Positions 6,752 through 19,583 of a DNA stretch of 64,000 nt are shown piece after piece; position 1 is the stretch's first letter, and every line of letters begins with the position of its first letter. The notes beneath the pieces were generated by a model. It saw nothing but the letters and a program-made list of their open reading frames with translations. It made no database searches and had not been told where the DNA came from. Position numbers and translations under genes: made by a program. Source of the stretch: Rhodocyclaceae bacterium (GTDB lineage: Bacteria; Pseudomonadota; Gammaproteobacteria; Burkholderiales; Rhodocyclaceae); assembly GCA_008933825.1 (NCBI GenBank), contig WBUF01000007.1, forward strand, positions 22,029-86,028. Reading direction: 5' to 3'.

Positions 6752-7897
6752 CTACTTCGCCGGCACAGCCGCCTCTGCCTCCGCCTGGGCTTCGCGCCGG
6801 AACTTCGCAGCAGCCTCGTGCAGTTCCCTGCGCAATTCGGCGGCAGAGCGATTCCTGTCCTTCCTGCCCTTCTCCATCTGCATGCGCTCGAGGATGCCCG
6901 AAATCTCCGAAGGCTGGTCGGCGCTTCCGGCGACCTCGGCCGGCGTACTCACGGCGGAGCCGGCCTTGATCGCCTTGTAGACCAGTTCGGCGCGCTCGCG
7001 GCCGGCCTGCTTTGGATCGGCGGTGATCACCAGCACTTCCGGCTTGCCGCCCTTGCCCTTCTTCGTCATGAGGGTTTGCACCTCGCTGTCGTGCCGGTGC
7101 AGGGCAATGCTCGCCATGAGTGCCTTGCGCAGGTTGCCGGTCGGCTTGCCTGCAGCCTCCGCCTGGCGGATCTTCTCGAGCAGATCGCCGATCTCCGGCG
7201 GAGCCGGCACGGACTTCTTCGCCTCGCCGAAGGATTCCGGCGCCTTCGCCGCGCGGGCAAAATCCTCGGCGCTCGACACCATTTTGGCAATGCCGTAGTT
7301 CTTGTTGCGCATCGCGAAGGCGAGCGCACTGTCGCCCCATTCGTTGGCCGGCGCCGTGTCGGCGCCGGCCTCGATCAGCGCACGGGCGAGGTCGGCCTGG
7401 CCCTCGCGGGCCGCCAGCATCAGCGCCGTGGAATCGTTCGGCGTGCGGGCATTGACGTCGGCGCCTTTCTCCATCAACAGGCGGGCGATGTCGGCGTGGC
7501 CGGCGAAGACGGCGTAGTGCAGCGCGCTCCACTGCCGGGCGTCGCGGTTCGGCCGCGCGCCATGATCGAGCAGCAGCTTCACTGCATCGAGGTGCCCGCG
7601 CCAGGCGGCCAGTTGCAGGGCTTGCTCGTCGTAGCGGTTGGTTTGATGCACGTTCGCGCCACGTTCGAGAAAAAGTCGCATCAGATCGAGGTGGCCGATC
7701 CACGCGGCAATCATCAGGCCGCTGCCGATGCGATCGGCCATGAAGTCTGGCGGCAGGCCCTCGTTCAGCCACTTCTTCACGGCCAGGGTATTGCCCGCCT
7801 CGACGGCGACGCCATACTCGATCGGCGTCGGCGGCGCCGCCCAGGCCGGGCGCAGCAGGCAGGCCAGGATGACCAGCAGGGACAACAAGGCTCGCAT
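6752..7897 (-). CDS. Secreted ankyrin-repeat protein
   Basis: 381 residues. A signal peptide at about 1-19 (RALLSLLVILACLLRPAWA) precedes five ankyrin units between about 25 and 185, with repeated GHLDxxRLLLxxGA-type sequence. The remainder is charged and partly helical, ending in a coiled-coil-like stretch (about 330-381, rich in R, E and A). Ankyrin repeats bind proteins; a periplasmic scaffold is plausible but no partner is evident. ATG 7897 is preferred because it starts the signal peptide. An extended -10 sits 7 bases upstream and there is no SD, so the mRNA may be leaderless. Confidence 0.8.
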   Translation of the reverse strand: MRALLSLLVILACLLRPAWAAPPTPIEYGVAVEAGNTLAVKKWLNEGLPPDFMADRIGSGLMIAAWIGHLDLMRLFLERGANVHQTNRYDEQALQLAAWRGHLDAVKLLLDHGARPNRDARQWSALHYAVFAGHADIARLLMEKGADVNARTPNDSTALMLAAREGQADLARALIEAGADTAPANEWGDSALAFAMRNKNYGIAKMVSSAEDFARAAKAPESFGEAKKSVPAPPEIGDLLEKIRQAEAAGKPTGNLRKALMASIALHRHDSEVQTLMTKKGKGGKPEVLVITADPKQAGRERAELVYKAIKAGSAVSTPAEVAGSADQPSEISGILERMQMEKGRKDRNRSAAELRRELHEAAAKFRREAQAEAEAAVPAK

Positions 7898-7903
7898 GGC
7901 CCA

Positions 7904-7912
7904 TTTATAGCA
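7904..7912 (-). promoter_or_regulatory. Extended -10 promoter for the ankyrin gene
   Basis: On the minus strand TGC-TATAAA is a near-consensus extended -10. Its last base is 7 bases from the ATG at 7897, so transcription would begin at or next to the start codon. Confidence 0.45.
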
Positions 7913-7949
7913 AAATATCGCCGTGCCCGGCTTGACCACTGCCAACCCC

Positions 7950-8462
7950 ATGCCCCTACGCCGCTTCCTGCTTGCCCTGGCGGCTTCGCTCGCCCTCCAC
8001 ATCGCCCTGCTCGGCCTCGCCCTGCCGCAGGGAAAAGTCAGTCCCCGCAACACGGCGCTCAGCGCGCGCCTGCTGCCGCCCGCCACGGTCAGGCCGTCCG
8101 AAGCGCTGCTGAAAGACACACTGGCAGACGAAAGGAGGGCTGAAGCCGTTCAGCACCAGGCCAGGCCGTCCGACACAAAATCCCGCCGTCCCGGGCCTCG
8201 CACGCCGGACGAAGCCGCGCAGCGCAAGCTGTCGGAAGTCATGTTCTACCCGCCGGAAGCCGTCTCGCGGGGTCTGGAGGGAGAAGTGCGCGTGCTGCTG
8301 ACGCTCGACGCCGAGGGGGGAATCATGGATGCGCAAGTGGCCGCAGGCAGCGGCCATCGGCTGCTCGATATCGCCGCGGTGCAGGCCGCGCTGGCCATGG
8401 GCAGCCTGCCCGGCGCCGGCGTGCGCGAGCTGATCCTGCCGGTGGTGTTCAGGCTGAGGTAG
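7950..8462 (+). CDS. TonB-C-terminal domain protein
   Basis: 170 residues. A single N-terminal membrane anchor (FLLALAASLALHIALLGLAL) is followed by a short variable linker and a TonB-like C-terminal domain (about 90-170: FYPPEAVSRGLEGEVRVLLTLDAEGG). Much shorter than TonB (about 240 residues) and without a long Pro-rich spacer; no exbB or exbD nearby. It may act as an energy-transducer homologue or in envelope assembly. The ATG at 7950 is used; a GTG at 7923 is in frame. A copy of the 23-bp motif lies inside the coding sequence and encodes the KVS after the membrane anchor. Confidence 0.75.
   Translation: MPLRRFLLALAASLALHIALLGLALPQGKVSPRNTALSARLLPPATVRPSEALLKDTLADERRAEAVQHQARPSDTKSRRPGPRTPDEAAQRKLSEVMFYPPEAVSRGLEGEVRVLLTLDAEGGIMDAQVAAGSGHRLLDIAAVQAALAMGSLPGAGVRELILPVVFRLR
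8034..8056 (+). repeat. Copy 3 of 23-bp dispersed motif, inside a gene
   Basis: AAAGTCAGT-N9-ACGGC exactly, middle CCCCGCAAC. Lies in the TonB-C gene, in the sense direction, encoding K-V-S-P-R-N-T-A at the membrane-anchor/linker junction. Confidence 0.7.
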
Positions 8463-8469
8463 CTCAGCC
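8452..8469. terminator. Palindrome spanning two convergent stop codons
   Basis: GGCTGAG-GTAG-CTCAGCC, perfect 7-bp stem. The loop contains the TonB-C stop TAG and the right arm contains the stop of the opposing gene. No U-tract; a weak bidirectional terminator is possible. Confidence 0.35.
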
Positions 8470-8751
8470 GACGATGTTCATGATCCGCCAAGCGCGCCCG
8501 GCAATGACCAGGCTGTGACGATAGAGGGACACTTCGCCGGCGCGCAGGCGCTGGACGCTGCGGCTGGCCTGGTCGCGCACTTCCACGGTTTCGTTGGCGC
8601 CCAGCTCGCGATGGGTGACAGGGCCGCTGCCACTCTCCGCCATGAGCATGAAGGTCAGCCTGCGAAGGCCGCCGGGCCGGCCGGCAGATTCGCCGACGAG
8701 GAAGGCGATGGACGCCAGCGACAGCCTGGCTTTGACATCGGTCTGCTGCAT
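8464..8751 (-). CDS. Hypothetical protein, 95 residues
   Basis: I do not recognise a family. The protein begins MQQTDVKARLSLASIAFL and ends WRIMNIVG, is mixed in charge and has no signal peptide or membrane helix. The central segment (LGANETVEVRDQASRSVQRLRAGE) looks like a beta-rich domain. The start is fixed by a good SD (AAAGGAG, 6 bases before ATG 8751). It lies downstream of the acyl-CoA dehydrogenase gene on the same strand, 138 bases away across a hairpin, and may be read through from it. Confidence 0.6.
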   Translation of the reverse strand: MQQTDVKARLSLASIAFLVGESAGRPGGLRRLTFMLMAESGSGPVTHRELGANETVEVRDQASRSVQRLRAGEVSLYRHSLVIAGRAWRIMNIVG

Positions 8752-8794
8752 GGCCGTCTCCTTTGGATTGCGTTGGAGACAGCGTAGCCGGCGG

Positions 8795-8818
8795 GCCGGC
8801 GAAAAGCTTGTCGCCGGC
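8795..8818. other. Hairpin in the 138-bp gap between two minus-strand genes
   Basis: GCCGGCGA (8795-8802) and TCGCCGGC (8811-8818) pair perfectly around 8 bases. No U-tract. It may be an attenuator or a transcript-end stabiliser after the acyl-CoA dehydrogenase. The rest of 8752-8889 shows only a short REP-like CCCCTCTCCC. Confidence 0.3.
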
Positions 8819-8889
8819 GTAATCAAGTGTAAGCGTTTGTTGCGGCCCCTCTCCCACGAACGGCGAGCAGCAAGCCGACAGCCGGCCCA

Positions 8890-10125
<1,236 letters not shown>

Positions 10126-10138
10126 TGTGGCTCCTGTA

Positions 10139-11209
10139 TTAAATCTTTCCGGCGATGATCTTTTCCACCTGGCGCCAGGCTTCCTCGGCGAGCGGCCGGG
10201 CGCGCCTGCCGGTCTCGACGGCCTCCTGGCTGGAGGCGTTGCCCTGCAGGGCGCGCGCCATGATTCCCTGCGCGATGGCGGTGAGGCGGAACATGTTGAA
10301 GGCGAGGTAGTACTCGAACTCGGCGGCCGGGATCGAGGCACGCCCGGTGCGCTGGCAGTACAAGGCGACATACTCGCGCTCGCTCGGAATGCCGAGCGCC
10401 GCCAGGTCGTGGCCGGCCAGGCCGCGGAACTGGCCCGGCGACAGCCGCCAGCTCATGCAGTGGTAGGCGAAGTCGGCGAGCGGATGGCCGAGGGTGGACA
10501 GCTCCCAGTCGAGCACGGCGAGGATGCGCGGCTCGCTCGGGTGGAAGATGACGTTGTCGAGGCGGTAGTCGCCGTGCACGATGGCCGTCTCGTCGCCGGC
10601 CGGAATGTTCGCCGGCAGCCAGGCCATCAGGTTGTCCATGGCCTCGATCTTCTCCGTCTCCGAGGCGCGGTATTGCTTGCTCCAGCGGTCGATCTGGCGC
10701 GCGAAGTAGTTGCCCGGCCTGCCGTAGTCGGCCAGCCCCACGGCGGCGTAGTCCACGCTGTGCAGGGCGGCGATGACACGGTTCATCTCGGTGAAGATGG
10801 CCGTGCGCTCGGCGGGCGCCATGCCCGGCAGCGCCGGGTCCCACAGGACGCGGCCCGCGACGTAGTCCATGACGTAGAAGGCGGTGCCGATGACCGCATC
10901 GTCCTCGCAGAGGGCATAGCCCTTCGCCACCGGCACGCCGGTCTGCGCCAGCGCGGAAATCACGCGGTACTCGCGGTCGACGGCATGGGCCGAGGGCAGC
11001 AGCTTGCCGGGCGGCTTGCGCCGCATGACGTACTTCCTGTTGCCGGCGGAAAGCAGGAAGGTCGGATTCGACTGGCCGCCCTTGAACTGCTCGACCGTCA
11101 GCTCGCCCGAGAAACCCTCGACACGGGCGCGCAGCCAGTCGGCCAGCCGGCCGGTATCGAAGGCGTGCTGCGGCGAGACGGCGCGGGTGCCTAGAAATTT
11201 TTCACTCAT
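10139..11209 (-). CDS. APH-family phosphotransferase, LvaA-like acyl-CoA kinase
   Basis: 356 residues of the aminoglycoside phosphotransferase/choline-kinase fold. The N-lobe has [22 protein letters not shown] (ATP-binding Lys). The catalytic loop is [11 protein letters not shown] (about 223-233) and the metal-binding Asp is in [12 protein letters not shown]. This resembles the N-terminal half of ACAD10/11 and LvaA, which phosphorylate the 4-hydroxyl of hydroxyacyl-CoAs. Directly precedes the matching dehydrogenase gene. No lvaB-like small gene is present. The start at 11209 has no strong SD and lies 2 bases from a 106-bp repeat. Confidence 0.85.
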   Translation of the reverse strand: MSEKFLGTRAVSPQHAFDTGRLADWLRARVEGFSGELTVEQFKGGQSNPTFLLSAGNRKYVMRRKPPGKLLPSAHAVDREYRVISALAQTGVPVAKGYALCEDDAVIGTAFYVMDYVAGRVLWDPALPGMAPAERTAIFTEMNRVIAALHSVDYAAVGLADYGRPGNYFARQIDRWSKQYRASETEKIEAMDNLMAWLPANIPAGDETAIVHGDYRLDNVIFHPSEPRILAVLDWELSTLGHPLADFAYHCMSWRLSPGQFRGLAGHDLAALGIPSEREYVALYCQRTGRASIPAAEFEYYLAFNMFRLTAIAQGIMARALQGNASSQEAVETGRRARPLAEEAWRQVEKIIAGKI

Positions 11210-11210
11210 G

Positions 11211-11316
11211 GAAAACCTGTTTCACCACAGAGACACAGAGGCACAGAGAAAAACAAAAAAATAGAATTTGCTGTTGCAGTTCTCTGTGTCTCTGTGCCTC
11301 TGTGGTTAATGGTTTT
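11211..11316 (+). repeat. 106-bp palindromic CACAGAG repeat, copy A
   Basis: The left arm (CACCACAGAGACACAGAGGC) pairs with the right arm (CTCTGTGTCTCTGTGCCTCTGTGG) around an A/T-rich centre, so each copy folds into a long hairpin. It fills the gap between two minus-strand genes almost exactly, starting 2 bases after one start codon and ending 1 base before the next stop. Copy B at 14502-14607 is its inverted near-duplicate (about three differences). Confidence 0.85.
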
Positions 11317-11317
11317 T

Positions 11318-12316
11318 TCATATCAGCTTCACCAACTGCTTGCCGAGGTTGGCGCCCTTGAGCAGGCCGATGAAGGCCTGCGGCGCGTTCCCCAGGCCCT
11401 GCGCCACGGTCTCGCGGTACTTGATCTTGCCTGTAGCCACGCCCTGCCCCAGCTCGGCGAGCGCCACGGGCCAGCGCTCCATGTGCTCGGAGACGATGAA
11501 GCCCTGCATCCTGATGCGGTTGATCAGCACGGAGCCGATGTTCTTCATCGGGTACGGCTCGCTGTTGTACTGCGCGATGAGGCCGCACAGGGCGATGCGC
11601 GAGAAGGCGTTCATGCGCCCGAGCAGGGTGTCGAAGATCTCGCCGCCGACGTTCTCGAACAGGCAGTCGATGCCGTCCGGCGTCGCCGCCTTGATGTCCG
11701 GCCACAGCTTGCCGGCCTTGTAGTCGATGCAGGCGTCGAAGCCGAGTTCGCCGACGACGTAGCGGCACTTCTCCGTCCCGCCGGCGATGCCCACCGCCCG
11801 GCAGCCCTTCATCTTCGCCAGCTGGCCGACCACGCTGCCGACGGCGCCCGAGGCGGCGGTCACCACCACCGTCTCGCCGGCCTTCGGCTGGCAGAGGTCC
11901 ATCAGGCCGTACCAGGCGGTGACGCCGGGCATGCCCACCGGCCCGAGGTAGGCGGAGAGCGGGATGTGACGGTCATCCACCTTCATCAGCATGGTGCCGT
12001 CGCTGACGCCGTAGAGCTGCCAGCCGAGGTAGCCCACCACCTTGTCGCCGACGGCGAATTTCGGGTTCTTCGACGCGACCACCTCGCCGGCCGTGCCGCC
12101 GATCATCACTTCGCCGAGCTTCACCGGGGCGGCATAGGACTTGGCGTCGTTCATGCGGCCGCGCATGTAGGGGTCGAGCGACAGCCAGTGGTTGCGCACC
12201 AGCACCTGGCCGTCGGCGATCGCCGGCACCGGCGCCTCGGCCAGCTTGAAATTCGACTCTTCGACCCAGCCGGTCGGGCGGCTGGCGAGGAGGATCTGCC
12301 TGTTGGTTTCGCTCAT
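11318..12316 (-). CDS. CurA/PTGR-like NADP-dependent MDR oxidoreductase
   Basis: 332 residues of the zinc-free medium-chain reductase family that includes curcumin reductase CurA and prostaglandin reductases. The N-terminal part has NHWLSLDPYMRGRM, and the cofactor-binding Rossmann motif AASGAVGSVVGQLAK lies at about 152-166. Later come GFDACIDYK and LFENVGGEIFD. It reduces enone or 2-enoyl double bonds with NADPH. In this operon it could reduce unsaturated acyl intermediates. The gene is one of four bracketed by the inverted 106-bp repeats. Confidence 0.87.
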   Translation of the reverse strand: MSETNRQILLASRPTGWVEESNFKLAEAPVPAIADGQVLVRNHWLSLDPYMRGRMNDAKSYAAPVKLGEVMIGGTAGEVVASKNPKFAVGDKVVGYLGWQLYGVSDGTMLMKVDDRHIPLSAYLGPVGMPGVTAWYGLMDLCQPKAGETVVVTAASGAVGSVVGQLAKMKGCRAVGIAGGTEKCRYVVGELGFDACIDYKAGKLWPDIKAATPDGIDCLFENVGGEIFDTLLGRMNAFSRIALCGLIAQYNSEPYPMKNIGSVLINRIRMQGFIVSEHMERWPVALAELGQGVATGKIKYRETVAQGLGNAPQAFIGLLKGANLGKQLVKLI

Positions 12317-12333
12317 ATCGTTTTCCCGTTCTT

Positions 12334-12366
12334 ATCCCCTCTCCCCACGAGCGGGAGAGCGGGGGT
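12334..12366. repeat. REP-like C/G-rich palindromic repeat
   Basis: CCCCTCTCCC and GGGAGAGCGGGGG arms around ACGAGC. Same family as 3260-3299. Lies in the gap between the oxidoreductase and thioesterase genes. Confidence 0.5.
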
Positions 12367-12370
12367 TGAG

Positions 12371-12790
12371 TTAACCCGCCGTCTCCCCGTGACTGACTTT
12401 GCGTTTCACCTTGAAGGAGGCCATCGCCTTTGCCACCAGTTCGCCCGCCTCGTCGCGCACCTCGCCCTCGCAGAAGACGATCGAGTCGCCGCGCCTCAGC
12501 ACGCGCGCTTCCACCGTCAGGCGCCCGCGCCCGGCACTGATGAAGCTCACGCTCAAGTCGACCGTGACCACGCCCGTGCCTTGCGGCAGGCTGCTGCGCG
12601 CCGCCTGGCCCATGGTGACGTCGAGCAGCGTCGTCACCACGCCGCCGTGGGCATATCCCCAGCTGTTGTGCAGCTCGCGGCGAACCTCGACTGCGGCCGT
12701 CGCCCGTCCCCTTTCCGGGGGACCGTCCTGCGCCTGCAGCAGATCGATGAAGGGTATGTCGAGGCCGAAAAACTTTCTATCCTTCGCCAT
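12371..12790 (-). CDS. PaaI-type hotdog thioesterase
   Basis: 139 residues. The hotdog signature [23 protein letters not shown] (about 38-60) is the PaaI/YbgC-like active-site helix region. It likely hydrolyses acyl-CoA thioesters, releasing CoA from stalled intermediates. Its start overlaps the end of the crotonase gene by 14 bases, so translation is coupled. A 23-bp motif copy covers its last codons, encoding KVSHGETA. Confidence 0.85.
   Translation of the reverse strand: MAKDRKFFGLDIPFIDLLQAQDGPPERGRATAAVEVRRELHNSWGYAHGGVVTTLLDVTMGQAARSSLPQGTGVVTVDLSVSFISAGRGRLTVEARVLRRGDSIVFCEGEVRDEAGELVAKAMASFKVKRKVSHGETAG
12378..12400 (-). repeat. Copy 4 of 23-bp dispersed motif, inside a gene
   Basis: Minus strand: AAAGTCAGT-N9-ACGGC intact at both ends, with a diverged middle (CACGGGGAG). 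Sense orientation within the 3' end of the thioesterase gene. Confidence 0.6.
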
Positions 12791-13700
12791 GCGGTCCGCT
12801 GCCTTTCCGGCGCGCCTCCAGATCGTGGATCAGCGCCCGGGCCTCGTCCCCCTCGGGGATGGGCTTGCCGCCGTCGCGCCAGCTCACCGCAGCCTTGAAT
12901 CCCTCGCTCTGCGCATAGCGGCGGAACCACAGCCCTTCCGGGTTGTGCCGCGTGATGCCATCGAAAACCGTCGCCAGGGTCTGGCTCTGCTCCAGACCCA
13001 TTTCCAGCATGACCTGGTTCACCACCAGCTTGTGCATCGCCAGATGGCTGCGCGGCACGCCGGCGATGCGGTTCGCCAGCTTCCTCGTCGCCGCTTCCAG
13101 CTCGCTCGCCGGCACCGCCTCGTTGGCCAGGCCCCAGTCGGCGGCGGTGCGCCCGTCGATGGTGTCGCCGGTGAACATCAGCTGCTTGGCGCGCGTCGGG
13201 CCGAGCCGGTAGGTCCACATCGCCGTCGTCGGGCAGCCCCATACCCGCGTCGGCATGTAACCGATGCGTGCATCTTCGGCCATCACCAGCAGATCGCAGC
13301 ACAGGGCAATGTCGCTGCCGCCAGCGACGGCATGGCCATGCACCTTGGCGATGGTCGGCTTGGCGCTCTTCCACAATGACATGAAGGCCTCGGTGTTGCG
13401 CTTCATGAAGGCATAGTCGACCATCGGATCCCAGGGATGGCGCTCCTGCTGGCAGGGGTGGTCGATCTCGCCGCTGCCGAACTGGCTGAGGTCGTAGCCG
13501 CCGCAAAAGCCCTTGCCGGCGCCCTCGACGATGATCACGTGCACCGAATCCTCGGCCTCCGCCCATGCCACCGCGGCGCGGATTTCCTCCGGCATCGCCT
13601 CGTTGATGGCGTTCAGCCGCGCCGGCCGGTTCAGCAGCAGGCGGGCGATGCGCGGGTTTTCTGCATCGGGGCCGATGCGCAAGGTGCTGAAGTCAGGCAT
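12777..13700 (-). CDS. Enoyl-CoA hydratase/isomerase (crotonase) family protein
   Basis: 307 residues. The crotonase fold is shown by [11 protein letters not shown] (oxyanion half, about 64-74), [23 protein letters not shown] and the long C-terminal helices. It is longer than a typical hydratase (about 260 residues), with an extension after 250 ([21 protein letters not shown]) seen in some dedicated degradation-pathway members. The usual second Glu is not obvious: the position reads TRVWG, so the exact reaction (hydration, isomerisation or C-C bond cleavage) is uncertain. Co-directional with the thioesterase and SDR genes. Confidence 0.83.
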   Translation of the reverse strand: MPDFSTLRIGPDAENPRIARLLLNRPARLNAINEAMPEEIRAAVAWAEAEDSVHVIIVEGAGKGFCGGYDLSQFGSGEIDHPCQQERHPWDPMVDYAFMKRNTEAFMSLWKSAKPTIAKVHGHAVAGGSDIALCCDLLVMAEDARIGYMPTRVWGCPTTAMWTYRLGPTRAKQLMFTGDTIDGRTAADWGLANEAVPASELEAATRKLANRIAGVPRSHLAMHKLVVNQVMLEMGLEQSQTLATVFDGITRHNPEGLWFRRYAQSEGFKAAVSWRDGGKPIPEGDEARALIHDLEARRKGSGPHGEG

Positions 13701-13712
13701 GAGGTGTTCTCC

Positions 13713-14489
13713 CTATTTGGAGATGCAGGCGCCGCCATCGACCGCGATGTACTGCCCGGTGACGTGGCGCGAGGCTTCCGAGGCGAGGAACACCACCGTG
13801 CCCATCAGGTCCTCGTCGCTGCCCAGGCGCCCGAGCGGCGTGGCGGCGACAATCCCGTCGCCCATCTTGCTCAGCAGTCCCTGCGACATCTTCGAGGGGA
13901 AGAAGCCCGGGCAGATGGCATTCACGTTGATGTTGTAGCGGCCCCACTCGGAAGCCAGGGTGCGGGTGAAATTTACCGCCGCACCCTTGCTGGTGTTGTA
14001 GGCGACGGTGTACATGCCCTGCGGGCTGCCGGAGAGGCCGGCCACCGAGGCGATGTTGATGATCTTGCCGGATTGTTTCGGAATCATGCAACGCTTGCCG
14101 ACCTCGCGGCTGAGGAAGAACATGGCGTTGATGTTGAGGTTCATCACCTTGTTCCAGGCCTCGTCCGGGTAGTCCTCGGCCGGCGCGCCCCAGCTGGCGC
14201 CGGCGTTGTTAACCAGGATATCGATCGCGCCGTACTTCGCCAGAACGGCGTCCACCATGGCGGGAATCTGGTCGAATTTGGAAAGGTCGTTGGTGACGGT
14301 GAGCACCTCGATGCCCTTGGCCATCAGCTGCGCCTCCGCCTCCTTCAGCTCGTCGGCCTTGCGCGCCGTGATCGCCACCTTGGCGCCCATCTCGCCCAGC
14401 GCCTCGGCCATCTGCAGCCCGAGGCCGCGCGAGCCGCCGGTGATGAGGGCGACCTTGCCGGTCAGGTCGAATAATTGTTTGACGCTCAT
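13713..14489 (-). CDS. SDR-family oxidoreductase
   Basis: 258 residues, classical short-chain dehydrogenase. Cofactor motif TGGSRGLG is near the N-terminus, then NNAG, the catalytic Ser in IASVAGLSG and the YNTSK form of YxxxK. The NAGASWGAPAEDYPDEAWNKVMNLN segment is typical of 3-hydroxyacyl dehydrogenases and glucose/ribitol-type SDRs. A role in oxidising a hydroxyacyl intermediate is inferred from the operon. Start 14489 is chosen over 14516 because AAAGGA lies 6 bases upstream. Confidence 0.87.
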   Translation of the reverse strand: MSVKQLFDLTGKVALITGGSRGLGLQMAEALGEMGAKVAITARKADELKEAEAQLMAKGIEVLTVTNDLSKFDQIPAMVDAVLAKYGAIDILVNNAGASWGAPAEDYPDEAWNKVMNLNINAMFFLSREVGKRCMIPKQSGKIINIASVAGLSGSPQGMYTVAYNTSKGAAVNFTRTLASEWGRYNINVNAICPGFFPSKMSQGLLSKMGDGIVAATPLGRLGSDEDLMGTVVFLASEASRHVTGQYIAVDGGACISK

Positions 14490-14501
14490 GTAAGTCCTTT
14501 C

Positions 14502-14607
14502 AAAACCATTAACCACAGAGGCACAGAGACACAGAGAACTACAACAGCAAATTCTATTTTTTTGTTTTCCTCCGTGCCTCTGTGTCTCTGTGGTGAAACA
14601 GGTTTTC
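14502..14607 (-). repeat. 106-bp palindromic CACAGAG repeat, copy B (inverted)
   Basis: Reverse complement of 11211-11316 with about three substitutions over 106 bases. It fits the gap between the SDR start and the thiolase stop. The pair brackets a 3.2-kb block of four genes. Confidence 0.85.
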
Positions 14608-14611
14608 GCCT

Positions 14612-15790
<1,179 letters not shown>

Positions 15791-15804
15791 TTTTCGCTCC
15801 TTAA

Positions 15805-15928
15805 ATCTTTCACCACCAAGACACCAAAAACACCAAGGGGCACCAAGAAAAGCAAAGTCATGTTCATGAAAAGCTTGGTTTCCTTGGTGCGTCTTGGTGT
15901 TCTTGGTGCCTTGGTGGTTAATATTTTT
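15805..15928. repeat. CACCAAG-type palindromic repeat
   Basis: CACCACCAAGACACC...CACCAAG on one arm pairs with CTTGGTGCGTCTTGGTG...CCTTGGTGG on the other around an A/T-rich centre. It has the same size class and architecture as the 106-bp CACAGAG repeats but a different arm sequence. It ends exactly at the FadB-like stop codon. Confidence 0.8.
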
Positions 15929-18013
<2,085 letters not shown>

Positions 18014-18056
18014 AAGTGCGTGTCCTTGCTAAGTTAATTCCGGCAATTCCGCTCTG

Positions 18057-18107
18057 CGAAATACTATTTCGATTTATTTGAAAGCATGGTATCGTTCGAT
18101 TGAATAT
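18057..18107. promoter_or_regulatory. Divergent control region with palindrome and promoter
   Basis: CGAAAT-ACT-ATTTCG (18057-18071) is a perfect palindrome. On the plus strand TTGAAA (18078-18083) and GAATAT (18102-18107) are spaced by 18 bases and form a plausible promoter for the aldehyde dehydrogenase operon. The palindrome lies between the two divergent starts and could serve a repressor of either arm. Confidence 0.45.
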
Positions 18108-18135
18108 TTGTAAACCACACACGGAAAGCCCCCCA

Positions 18136-19572
18136 ATGCAAAACAGAGACATGCTGTATATCGAGGGCCGCTGGACGGCCCCATCCGGCAAAAAAACCAT
18201 CGACGTCATCAGCGCCTCCACCGAAGAAGTGATGGGGTGCATCCCCGAAGGCGACACGGCCGACGTGCAGGTCGCCGTCGCCGCCGCCCGTCGTGCCTTC
18301 GAGGGCTGGGCCGCCACCCCCGCCGCCGAGCGCGCCGTCTTCCTCAAGAAGATCCAGGAGGGCCTGAAGGCCCGCACCGAGGACATCGCCCGCACCATTT
18401 CCGGCGAGGTCGGCATGCCGCTCAAGCTGTCTACCATGATCCAGACCGGCTCGCCCATAGGCACCTTCGGCATGTATGCGCGCATGCTCGGCGACTTCGC
18501 CTTCGAGGAGAAGGTCGGCCATTCGCTGGTCGTGCGCGAGCCGATCGGCGTCGTCGCCGCCATCACGCCGTGGAACTATCCCCTGCACCAGATCGCCGCG
18601 AAAGTGGCGCCCGCGCTGGCCGCCGGCTGCACCGTGGTGCTGAAGCCCTCGGAAGTCGCCCCGCTCAACGCCTTCATCCTCGCCGACGCCATCCATGAAG
18701 CCGGCCTGCCGGCCGGCGTCTTCAACCTCGTCACCGGCTACGGCCCGGTGGTCGGCGAGGCGATGGTCACCCATCCCGATGTAGACATGGTTTCCTTCAC
18801 CGGCTCGACCCGCGCCGGCAAGCGCGTCTCCGAGCTGGCCTCGCAGACCGTCAAGCGCGTCGCCCTCGAACTGGGCGGCAAGTCGGCCGCGGTGATCCTC
18901 GACGACGCCGACTTCGCCGCCGCCGTGCGCGGCACGGTGAACGCCTGCTTCCTCAACTCCGGCCAGACCTGCTCGGCGCACACGCGCATGCTGGTGCCCG
19001 AGTCGCGCTACGCCGAGGTGGCCAAGCTCGCCGCCGAGGCCGCCGCCAAGTTCACCGTCGGCGATCCCTTCGCCGAGACCAGCAAGCTGGGGCCGCTGAT
19101 TTCCGCAGCCCAGCGCGACCGGGTGCAGGACTTCATCCGCAAGGGCATCGCCGAGGGCGCGGAACTCCTCTGCGGCGGTCCCGACGCCCCGGCCGGGCTG
19201 ACCAAGGGCTACTACGTGCAGCCGACGGTGTTCGGCCGCGTCAAGCCGGGCAGCACCATCGAGCAGGAGGAGATCTTCGGCCCGGTGCTGTCGATCATTA
19301 CCTATAAGGACGAGGACGACGCCGCGCGCATCGCCAACGGCACCATCTACGGTCTTGCCGGCGGCGTCTGGGCCGGCAGCGACGAGCGCGCCATCGCCTT
19401 CGCCCGCCGCATGCGCACCGGCCAGGTGGACATCAACGGCGGCGCCTTCAACGCCCTCGCACCCTTCGGCGGCTACAAGCAGTCCGGCAACGGCCGCGAG
19501 CTGGGCAAGTACGGCCTCGAGGAGTTCCTCGAATACAAGGCGCTGCAGTTCAAGCCCGCCCCCAAAGCGTAA
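18136..19572 (+). CDS. Aldehyde dehydrogenase (NAD(P)-dependent)
   Basis: 478 residues. ALDH signature Glu246 in ELGGK and nucleophile Cys279 in [15 protein letters not shown] and the PWNYP cofactor segment are intact. It oxidises an aldehyde to the acid or, less likely, to the CoA ester. First gene of the plus arm of the acyl-CoA region. Start ATG 18136 is supported by GGAAAG upstream; a TTG-started extension from 18100 lacks support. Confidence 0.92.
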   Translation: MQNRDMLYIEGRWTAPSGKKTIDVISASTEEVMGCIPEGDTADVQVAVAAARRAFEGWAATPAAERAVFLKKIQEGLKARTEDIARTISGEVGMPLKLSTMIQTGSPIGTFGMYARMLGDFAFEEKVGHSLVVREPIGVVAAITPWNYPLHQIAAKVAPALAAGCTVVLKPSEVAPLNAFILADAIHEAGLPAGVFNLVTGYGPVVGEAMVTHPDVDMVSFTGSTRAGKRVSELASQTVKRVALELGGKSAAVILDDADFAAAVRGTVNACFLNSGQTCSAHTRMLVPESRYAEVAKLAAEAAAKFTVGDPFAETSKLGPLISAAQRDRVQDFIRKGIAEGAELLCGGPDAPAGLTKGYYVQPTVFGRVKPGSTIEQEEIFGPVLSIITYKDEDDAARIANGTIYGLAGGVWAGSDERAIAFARRMRTGQVDINGGAFNALAPFGGYKQSGNGRELGKYGLEEFLEYKALQFKPAPKA

Positions 19573-19583
19573 AGGAGACGTCC

